DNA of 18,659 nucleotides from an uncultured Coriobacteriaceae bacterium. Its GTDB lineage: Bacteria; Actinomycetota; Coriobacteriia; Coriobacteriales; QAMH01. Location of the stretch: positions 1-18,659 of the forward strand of contig CACZSV010000071.1 of the NCBI GenBank assembly GCA_902783925.1, written 5' to 3'. Below the pieces are notes generated by a model. It searched no databases, had not been told where the DNA came from, and saw nothing but the letters and a program-made list of their open reading frames with translations. The position numbers were made by a program, and so were the translations under genes. Positions 1 to 5,458 of this stretch are shown one piece after another. Within the stretch, counting starts at the first letter, position 1. Every line of letters begins with the position of its first letter.

Positions 1-1
1 C

Positions 2-1351
2 GAAGACGTGCTCGATACCTGGTTTTCGAGCCAGTTGTGGACCTTTGCGACGCAGGGATGGCCCGATAATCCCGAAGAAATGCAGGGCCATCACCCGACG
101 AAGGTTCTCGTCACGGCGCGCGACATCATCGCGCTTTGGGTCGCTCGCATGATAATGAGCTCCCTGTACTTTACCAAGGAGATTCCGTTCGAGGACGTGT
201 TCATTTATGCGACCATTCTTGCCAAAGACGGAAGCCGCATGTCAAAGAGCAAGGGCAATGGTGTCGACCCGATGGATCTCATCGAGAAATACGGCGCCGA
301 TGCAATGCGCTTCAACCTCCTCACGCTCGTAACGAACAACCAGGACGTCAAGTTCGATGCGAACATCGACAAGAAGACGCATGAACTCATCGATTCGCCT
401 CGCACTGAGGCGGCGCGCTCCTTTGTCACCAAGATATGGAACGCGAGCCGTTTTGTGATGCTCAATCTCGAGGGCTATGAGCCGGGCGAACCGCAGGCCG
501 AGACCCATGCCGATGCGTGGATTCTCTCCCGTCTTGCACGGCTCACGGCTTTTGTCACGCAGGGTATCGAAGAATATCGCTTTGGCGATGTCGCCCGTGA
601 GCTGTACGGGTTTTTCTGGAACGAGTTCTGCGACTGGTACATCGAATTGTGCAAGTCACGCCTCAACGAGGGCGGCCCGGGTCGTCTGACTGCTCAGCGA
701 AACCTCGTATTCGTTCTCGATTCCGCGCTGCGCTTGCTTCATCCCGTTATGCCGTTTGTGACCGAGGCGATCTGGGAGCAGATGCCCCTCGATGATGCAT
801 CTCCCGCCCTGATGGTCGCGCAGTGGCCCGATGCGCAGGCTATGGAGAAACGGATCGACGACAAGGCGGAGCGAGCAATTCAGCTCGTTGTGCAGCTTGT
901 CACCTCTGTGCGCGCGACTCGTGCGTCGCATGGAATAAGTCCGCGCCAGGAGCTGGCGCTTAGCCTGCGCGTTGCAGATAATGCTTCTGACAGTGCAAAC
1001 GAACGTGAGTTGATTGAGCAGCAAAAGAGCCTTGTGTGCGCTCTGGCCAAACTCTCTTCTCTCGAGCTGCTCGATGCAGATGCTCCCAAACCAAAGGACA
1101 GCGGCATCGATTTTGTCGGTGACATAGAGGTCTATACGGCTCTTGCCGGTTTTGTGGATTTCGAAGAGGAACGCAAACGTCTCGAGAAGCGTCGAGGAAA
1201 AGCAGAAAAAGAGCTCGCCAAACTCGAGAAGAAGCTTGGGAACGAAAACTTCCTAGCAAAAGCGGCGTCAGAGGCTATCGAGAAAGTGCGAGGCGAACAC
1301 GCTGAGTTGATTCAGGAACTCAAGCTCATCGCAGCGCAACTCGAGAGTTGA
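2..1351 (+). CDS. valS: Valyl-tRNA synthetase, C-terminal part (5' end outside window)
   Basis: Class I aminoacyl-tRNA synthetase that charges tRNA-Val in the cytoplasm. The reading frame is open from base 2 (E-D-V-L-D-T-W-F), so the window starts inside the gene. About 449 residues, roughly the C-terminal half of a typical ~880-residue ValRS, are visible. The catalytic KMSKS loop appears as RMSKSKGN at about 236-259, with Arg in place of the usual first Lys; the HIGH motif lies upstream of the window. The alpha-helical anticodon-binding domain follows (WNEFCDWYIE region). The last ~65 residues are a Lys/Glu-rich coiled coil (VDFEEERKRLEKRR onward), the tRNA-binding arm typical of ValRS. The MFS gene starts 13 bases after the stop, so co-transcription is likely. 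Identity is secure. Confidence 0.97.
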   Translation, partial: EDVLDTWFSSQLWTFATQGWPDNPEEMQGHHPTKVLVTARDIIALWVARMIMSSLYFTKEIPFEDVFIYATILAKDGSRMSKSKGNGVDPMDLIEKYGADAMRFNLLTLVTNNQDVKFDANIDKKTHELIDSPRTEAARSFVTKIWNASRFVMLNLEGYEPGEPQAETHADAWILSRLARLTAFVTQGIEEYRFGDVARELYGFFWNEFCDWYIELCKSRLNEGGPGRLTAQRNLVFVLDSALRLLHPVMPFVTEAIWEQMPLDDASPALMVAQWPDAQAMEKRIDDKAERAIQLVVQLVTSVRATRASHGISPRQELALSLRVADNASDSANERELIEQQKSLVCALAKLSSLELLDADAPKPKDSGIDFVGDIEVYTALAGFVDFEEERKRLEKRRGKAEKELAKLEKKLGNENFLAKAASEAIEKVRGEHAELIQELKLIAAQLES

Positions 1352-1364
1352 TGACGGAGGTTTC

Positions 1365-2807
1365 ATGGCTGCGGGCAAGCCGAATGCTGACGCACATGCG
1401 GCCGAACACAATGTAGCGTTGTGCAGTTCGCGCATGCCTATCGGCCTGCTCGTGGTCCTCTACATGAATTCGTTCGTCGCGGCGTACTGTAACAGCATCA
1501 TCAATGTTGCGCTCGTCGATATCATGGACGAGTTCTCTATTTCTGCGGCCCTTGCTCAGTGGACGGTTTCGGGCTATACCATCGTGACTACTATTGTGGT
1601 TACGAGTATGGCGTATGTATTCCTGCGCCTCCGTGCACGCACTATTTTCTTTGCCGCGCAAGCATGCTTTATCGTTTCTGACATCATCTGCATCTGGTCG
1701 CCGAACTTCGCTCTTCTTATAGTGGGGCGTCTTATTCAAGCCCTGGGAACGGGGCTATCCACACCCCTCATGATGAATGCGGTTATGGAGGTCGTCCCGC
1801 CAGGCCGACGTGGGCTCATGCTCGGCATCGCATCGACGATTATCACCTTGGGGCCAGCGTTTGGGCCAGTGGTTTCGGGCATTTTCTGCACGCTCTTTGG
1901 ATGGCGGATGATATTTGCGCCCATACTGGTTGTGAGCCTGATCGTGACAGGTGCAGGCGCGGTGCTCATGCGCAGCTTCAATACCTTGCGGGACGCCTCG
2001 TTGGATGTGCCTTCGGCAGTTCTTCTCGCATTGGCTCTCTTCGCGCTTTCTTATGGGCTCACGAGCGTTTTGTCCAATCCGGTTCTTGCAGCTATCGCTC
2101 TCGTTTTTGGCGCAGCATTGCTGTATGCCTTTGCAAGACGGCAAAAGACGAGTGAGCATCCGTATCTTGATATTCGCCCCTTGCGCTCGATTCTTTTCTG
2201 GCCTTGTTGTCTCATGGCGCTTGCAGCCCTTATGAGCACGTTTTCTGTTGGAATCCTTTTGCCGCTGTATTTGGAACAGGGGCTTTCCATGAGTGCCCTC
2301 GATGCTGGCGTGCTCATGCTTATCTCGGTTTTGTTCAATACGGTAACGGGTCTTTTGGCCGGATTGATTGTCGACCGCTTTGGCGTGCGGATTTTGCTCC
2401 CGGCAGGATTTGCCTGTATCGTCGCAGGGCAGGTCATAATCTATGCAGTTGCTCCTCAGTATCTACTATCTGGAATTGTGGCTGGTGCGAGCTTTGTATG
2501 TGCAGGCGTTGGCTTCACCTCGTCTCCGTCCCAAGTTACGGGGCTTTCGTCGCTTGAACCGCGGCTGTACGCCCATGGCGTTTCGATTGTAAGCGCGTTT
2601 ATCATGCTTTCGGGGTGTTTGGCGCCGTCTTTGTATGTTGGTGTGATGAACGCCGTTCAAAACGGTGCAACAGCCGCAGGAGCGGATTTGCAGGCAGCTG
2701 TCAGCGCCGGCCTGCAAAGCGGCATCCTCGTTGCTCTCGTCGTGTCTGGAGCTGCGCTCGTTTTATCGCTCATATATACTCGCGTCATACAACGGCGAGC
2801 AAAATAG
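1365..2807 (+). CDS. MFS transporter, 14-TM DHA2 (EmrB/QacA-like) family
   Basis: Inner-membrane proton-coupled major facilitator of 480 residues. Fourteen hydrophobic segments can be counted, the DHA2 topology used mostly for drug or metabolite efflux. Family marks include the TM1 region ending N-V-A-L-V-D-I-M, a GR-L-I-Q-A-L-G-TG stretch in TM4, and the antiporter motif C as LGPAFGPVVSG in TM5. The ATG at 1365 follows GGAGG (1356-1360) at a short 4-base spacing. It starts 13 bases after valS and larB follows 45 bases later, so the three probably share a transcript. Substrate cannot be told from sequence. Export of a toxic compound is the family default; a role with the LarB neighbour is only a guess. 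Confidence 0.9.
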   Translation: MAAGKPNADAHAAEHNVALCSSRMPIGLLVVLYMNSFVAAYCNSIINVALVDIMDEFSISAALAQWTVSGYTIVTTIVVTSMAYVFLRLRARTIFFAAQACFIVSDIICIWSPNFALLIVGRLIQALGTGLSTPLMMNAVMEVVPPGRRGLMLGIASTIITLGPAFGPVVSGIFCTLFGWRMIFAPILVVSLIVTGAGAVLMRSFNTLRDASLDVPSAVLLALALFALSYGLTSVLSNPVLAAIALVFGAALLYAFARRQKTSEHPYLDIRPLRSILFWPCCLMALAALMSTFSVGILLPLYLEQGLSMSALDAGVLMLISVLFNTVTGLLAGLIVDRFGVRILLPAGFACIVAGQVIIYAVAPQYLLSGIVAGASFVCAGVGFTSSPSQVTGLSSLEPRLYAHGVSIVSAFIMLSGCLAPSLYVGVMNAVQNGATAAGADLQAAVSAGLQSGILVALVVSGAALVLSLIYTRVIQRRAK

Positions 2808-2852
2808 CTAGCGCGTGTTTTGCGGCTTAATTCCAATGCGAAGGAGGCGCTC

Positions 2853-3557
2853 ATGCAAGACTATGCGAATCTCGATTTTGAACGAGCTGACCGCTGCGGA
2901 TTTCCCGAGGTGATTTACGGAGCGAGCAAGACTCCCGAGCAGATTGTGGCAATCGCGAAAGAGCTGCTCGATGCCCATAGGGTTGTGCTTGCGACACGCG
3001 TGAGCGAGCGAGCGGCATCAATTGCGGCGGAGGCTATCCCGGATTCCCATTACTTTGCACGCTCGGGCATTCTGTTTGCAGATCGCAGGGATGTGCCCAT
3101 TGCAGGCGGCTCGCTTGAAGAAGTGCTGGAGTGCGAAAACAATGCCCGGGGCAAGGTGCTCGTGTGCTGTGCGGGTACGAGCGATATCGACATTGCGGAA
3201 GAGGCGGCGCTCACTGCCCGTATCATGGGCTCGAAGGTTCAGATGATCGCCGATATTGGGATTGCCGGCGTCCACAGGACGCTCGCGCACGTCGACGATC
3301 TTCGCAGCGCTCACGTGGTCGTGGTCGTTGCGGGCATGGAGGGCGCGCTGGCCTCTCTTGTCGCAGGCCTTGTGGATGTTCCCGTTATCGCAGTGCCCAC
3401 GAGTGTGGGCTACGGGGCCAGTTTCAATGGCGTTGCGGCGTTGCTCAGCATGCTGAATTCATGTGCGGGCGGTGTTTCCGTAGTCAATATCGATAATGGC
3501 TTTGGGGCGGGGCAGATCGCCCATCGTATTAATTGCCCGCCCGAGCGCCTTGCATAA
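2853..3557 (+). CDS. larB: LarB-like pyridinium-3,5-biscarboxylate mononucleotide synthase (short form)
   Basis: LarB carboxylates nicotinate adenine dinucleotide in the first step of nickel-pincer nucleotide (NPN) cofactor synthesis. Its core is a PurE-like AIR-carboxylase fold. Hallmarks seen: GFPEVIYGASKTPEQ near the N-terminus, a VVVVAGMEGAL stretch, and VPTSVGYGASFNG followed by LNSCAGGVSVVNIDNGFG. Glu163 and Cys204 lie 41 residues apart, the same spacing as the Glu180/Cys221 active-site pair I recall for Lactobacillus plantarum LarB. ATG 2853 is chosen because AAGGAGG (2841-2847) precedes it by 5 bases; a TTG at 2820 has no such site. The 234-residue product lacks the ~30-residue helical leader of typical LarB. 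It cannot be extended, because the MFS stop at 2805 is in the same frame. No larA, larC or larE is visible. Confidence 0.88.
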   Translation: MQDYANLDFERADRCGFPEVIYGASKTPEQIVAIAKELLDAHRVVLATRVSERAASIAAEAIPDSHYFARSGILFADRRDVPIAGGSLEEVLECENNARGKVLVCCAGTSDIDIAEEAALTARIMGSKVQMIADIGIAGVHRTLAHVDDLRSAHVVVVVAGMEGALASLVAGLVDVPVIAVPTSVGYGASFNGVAALLSMLNSCAGGVSVVNIDNGFGAGQIAHRINCPPERLA

Positions 3558-3561
3558 ACCT

Positions 3562-3888
3562 CTATAGCTCATCATCCGATTTGAGGAACGCCTTTACGTC
3601 TGCGTCGGTGATCTTGTGGACGTACAAGAACGACTCGTACTCGCGATGCGTCTTGGAAAACTTATTTCCGAACCAACCCAAAATCGCGGCGGCAAATGCC
3701 GCTGCGAGCCACGCAAACTGGAATTCGTTGCCGATGGTCATCGAGCCGACAAGATACATGTACACGAAAACGGCCACGACGCATATTGCAAGGCCGCCGA
3801 ACAAGAGCCACATCCATTTGCGGTAGGTTGCTCGCAGAATGCTTGCGCTACGTAGAATACTGGCTTTTTGCTTTTTGCTCTTTCCCAC
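3562..3888 (-). CDS. Small two-TM membrane protein of unknown function
   Basis: A 108-residue product with a Lys/Arg-rich N-terminus (GKSKKQK then RATYRKW), one hydrophobic segment WLLFGGLAICVVAVFVYMYL, a short loop, a second segment FAWLAAAFAAAILGWFG, and a charged C-terminal tail ending DADVKAFLKSDDEL. The positive-inside rule suggests both ends are cytoplasmic. The GTG at 3888 is preferred because GGGAGGA lies 8 bases before it on the minus strand; an upstream GTG at 3924 has no such site. It converges on larB with only 4 bases between stop codons and no terminator hairpin there. I do not recognise a named family. Confidence 0.72.
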   Translation of the reverse strand: MGKSKKQKASILRSASILRATYRKWMWLLFGGLAICVVAVFVYMYLVGSMTIGNEFQFAWLAAAFAAAILGWFGNKFSKTHREYESFLYVHKITDADVKAFLKSDDEL

Positions 3889-4011
3889 TTGGCGTATCCT
3901 CCCGCGCGCCTCATTGCTGCGCACTGCCGACTGTATCTAAACGCTCATCATTAGAGTGTACACCAAGATTGGCGAGCGTCCAGAAGGCCGTATGTCGGAG
4001 GATGTGCTGGA

Positions 4012-4060
4012 GAGTGGGCAAGAACGTCATGCCCACTCGTCCACGCGGCCCGTTGGGCCG
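4012..4060. repeat. Two adjacent inverted repeats in the intergenic region
   Basis: Stem GAGTGGGCA/TGCCCACTC (4012-4020 with 4030-4038, 9 bp, 9-base loop) is followed at once by CGGCCC/GGGCCG (4046-4051 with 4055-4060, 3-base loop). No T-run follows on either strand, so they are not clear intrinsic terminators. They lie upstream of the minus-strand two-TM gene and may belong to its leader. Overlapping minus-strand frames across this stretch have no ribosome-binding site and no recognisable protein character. Confidence 0.55.
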
Positions 4061-4162
4061 AAAGAATAATCCATATCCATAGATTCTGGCATGGCAAATG
4101 CTGACGGATGAAGCGGAAATGGCATTGAAGATTTTTGCTTTCTGTGACACTATATTCCGACA

Positions 4163-4291
4163 ACGTCTAAACCACTGGAGGAAGGTGGTATAGGGGAGAG
4201 CCCCGTTTACGGGTTTCGCGGACGAGCAGTTGTGTCTGGGTTGTGTCTGGGCTTGTTCTCGAGATTCAAATAACTAGGGGCTTTCTTTTTT
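4163..4291 (+). ncRNA. Candidate small structured RNA ending in a U-tract
   Basis: A TATATT -10-like box (4151-4156) precedes a stretch with a local hairpin (ACCAC/GTGGT near 4171-4189) and then a closing stem. GAGAGCCCC at 4196-4204 pairs with GGGGCTTTC at 4277-4285 (9 bp, one G-U), followed at once by a T-run to 4291. Inside the closing stem are CCCG/CGGG (4202-4213 region), an imperfect GAGCA/TGTTC pairing, and a perfect tandem duplication of TTGTGTCTGGG (4230-4240, 4241-4251). No reading frame with a start site crosses it. It does not match what I remember of RNase P RNA, tmRNA or SRP RNA, so the family is unknown. No good -35 box was found at normal spacing. Confidence 0.4.
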
Positions 4292-4301
4292 CGCGTAGAA
4301 A

Positions 4302-4477
4302 CCTCGTATGAACCGAGAAACTGCTGCTACGAGGGTGCGGATGCCAGGAATGATGGCTCTTGAAGAAGAACCGTCGTTCTAGGCATCCGCAGTATGGAGA
4401 AAGGGATGTTTAGGGTGATGGCTGCGCCCAAGCGGGCATCATCGAAACCGTCCGAGCTCCTCGCCAACAAAGGAGCT
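4302..4477 (+). other. Non-coding stretch with four stable stem-loops
   Basis: Four hairpins follow one another. (1) CCTCGTA/TACGAGG (4302-4308 with 4328-4334). (2) A long one: GCGGATGCC (4337-4345) with GGCATCCGC (4382-4390), an A-A mismatch, then GGAATGATGG (4347-4356) with CCGTCGTTCT (4371-4380) using G-U pairs. (3) GGTGATG/CATCATC (4414-4420 with 4437-4443) enclosing CCC/GGG. (4) AGCTCCT/AGGAGCT (4455-4461 with 4471-4477). The G-U pairs in the long stem favour an RNA role over a DNA palindrome on this strand. No gene is visible. It could be a second RNA or the distal part of the leader of the zinc-ribbon gene. Confidence 0.45.
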
Positions 4478-4509
4478 GGCCTGTCTGCAAACACATAAAT
4501 ATTGGCTTA

Positions 4510-4536
4510 TTGTGTAAATTATGTGATTTGTGTGAT
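4510..4536 (+). promoter_or_regulatory. Three 9-bp direct repeats in an AT-rich segment, possible operator
   Basis: TTGTGTAAA (4510-4518), TTATGTGAT (4519-4527) and TTGTGTGAT (4528-4536) are head-to-tail imperfect copies at exact 9-base spacing. They sit inside the only AT-rich patch of the intergenic region (about 4490-4545). A weak promoter reading is TTGTGT (4510-4515), an 18-base spacer and GATATG (4534-4539). They lie ~270 bases upstream of the zinc-ribbon gene, so they could control that module. Confidence 0.35.
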
Positions 4537-4584
4537 ATGCTTTAGGACGATTTTACGAAAAGCGTTTTTCCGAGGTGCAGTGAA

Positions 4585-4802
4585 CATGGCATTTCATGTG
4601 GGGGAAACCAAGGTAAATCGCCTTTCGTAAATGGTTCGTCCCCTTCATGCCGCCTAGCATGGAGGGTGGTTTTGTCCTAGTGGCAAAGCCAGAGAAATGC
4701 CACGTGATGGTATGCCGAGAGTCTATTGGGGAATTTCGGCGCAGGGTATCTGAGCGTGGTCTGTAACATGCCCCGCAAGGGGTGAGAAAGAAGGAGTTGA
4801 CT
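4585..4802 (+). promoter_or_regulatory. Structured 5' leader of the zinc-ribbon gene (riboswitch-like)
   Basis: Nested stems: GGCAT (4588-4592) with ATGCC (4647-4651), inside it GGGGA (4601-4605) with TCCCC (4639-4643), and inside that AACCA (4606-4610) with TGGTT (4632-4636). Then GTGGCA/TGCCAC (4680-4685 with 4698-4703), CCGAGA/TTTCGG (4715-4720 with 4734-4739), and CCCC/GGGG closing a GCAA tetraloop (4771-4782). The last ends 8 bases before the AAGGAG ribosome-binding site (4791-4796). The density of stems right before a ribosome-binding site is typical of a cis-regulatory leader. I do not recognise a known riboswitch consensus. Confidence 0.45.
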
Positions 4803-5066
4803 ATGTGTTTTAGGCCTGCAGGTGTAGAGATCGACCTGAATTGCCCGCATTGCGGCAAGAAGTTGCCCGTCATGGGTAACACTGTTCTCAAGAAGTGCCC
4901 GTTCTGCCGTTCCGAGTTTACCGACGAGGATATGGCGAACTTCAACGCACAGCTTGGTGCTCCTGCCGCCGGTGCTGGCGCTCCCGGCGCTCCCGGCGCT
5001 CCCGCGGCTCCTGGTGCCCCCGCGGCTCCTGGTGCCCCTGGTGCTCCCAAGGCTCCTGGTGCGTAG
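4803..5066 (+). CDS. Small zinc-ribbon protein with Gly-Ala-Pro repeat tail
   Basis: An 87-residue protein. Cys14-Pro-His-Cys17 and Cys32-Pro-Phe-Cys35 form a CxxC-x14-CxxC zinc ribbon. A short acidic linker (TDEDMANFNAQL) follows, and from about residue 52 a low-complexity tail of GAP/GAA-type units runs to the stop. The ATG at 4803 is fixed by AAGGAG (4791-4796) with a 6-base gap. The tail DNA is itself a GGTGCTCC-like tandem repeat, so its length may vary between strains. It is the first gene of a three-gene run ending in an MFS carrier, behind a long structured leader. No signal peptide is seen, so it should be cytoplasmic. The function is unknown; a metal or redox sensing or protein-binding role would be a guess. 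Confidence 0.78.
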   Translation: MCFRPAGVEIDLNCPHCGKKLPVMGNTVLKKCPFCRSEFTDEDMANFNAQLGAPAAGAGAPGAPGAPAAPGAPAAPGAPGAPKAPGA

Positions 5067-5122
5067 GGTTTTTCTCTTTGGTTTTTCTTTCTTGCGTGTG
5101 TGAGATGGGGTGTAGGTAATCC

Positions 5123-5323
5123 GTGTCTATCGTTAAGCCAAAAAATATGGAGCTTACCGAGGAAGATCTGGGGGGATTGCCTCTAAAAGAGCTCACATGC
5201 CGAGCTTGCAGCGGGTATGGTAACTGCGGGTACCGCATGTATCGTCTGCATGAAGGTAAGCCCGTTCTTATCTGCCAGCTCAGGAGAAAGACTTTGTTAG
5301 AAGAGCAAGAACAACGTTCTTGA
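5123..5323 (+). CDS. Small four-cysteine protein of unknown function
   Basis: A 66-residue cytoplasmic protein. Cys26-x2-Cys29-x5-Cys35 and a distant Cys51 (CRACSGYGNCGYRMYRL then LICQL) could hold zinc or an Fe-S cluster. The N-terminus is acidic (MELTEEDLGGLPL) and the C-terminus basic then acidic (RRKTLLEEQEQ). The GTG start at 5123 has only a weak site (GGGGTG/TAGGT) upstream; an ATG at 5147 would remove 8 residues but has an A-rich upstream with no Shine-Dalgarno, so the start is uncertain. It follows the zinc-ribbon gene by 56 bases (pyrimidine-rich) and precedes the MFS gene by 135 bases. Not a family I can name. Confidence 0.65.
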   Translation: MSIVKPKNMELTEEDLGGLPLKELTCRACSGYGNCGYRMYRLHEGKPVLICQLRRKTLLEEQEQRS

Positions 5324-5324
5324 T

Positions 5325-5372
5325 GGTACGTTAGCGAGTCGGAACGGCTGGGGGCCGCTCCGACTCGGTACC
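5325..5372 (+). other. Very stable intercistronic hairpin
   Basis: GGTAC (5325-5329) with GTACC (5368-5372), then CGAGTCGGA (5335-5343) with TCCGACTCG (5359-5367), then CGGC/GCCG (5345-5348 with 5354-5357) closing a TGGGG loop. That is 18 base pairs, starting 2 bases after the stop of the four-cysteine gene. There is no U-tract after it, so intrinsic termination is doubtful. A second stem AGCTACA/TGTAGCT (5377-5383 with 5400-5406) follows. Such a structure may set different mRNA levels for the small proteins and the carrier. Confidence 0.6.
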
Positions 5373-5458
5373 TGATAGCTACACAGGCAGGAAGAGGCAT
5401 GTAGCTTCTTCAAGTAAGTTTCGCTCGGGCGATAAGCTGTATCCTAAGGAGGGATTTT

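Noticed and set aside
3911..4163. Minus-strand frames of 70-79 codons upstream of the two-TM gene
   Set aside because: Two overlapping frames with no Shine-Dalgarno, crossing two strong inverted repeats; composition is not protein-like.
4163..4480. RNase P RNA, tmRNA or SRP RNA
   Set aside because: The conserved GAGGAAAGUCC, tRNA-like CCA end, and GGAAGGAAGCAGCC-type elements I would expect are not present.
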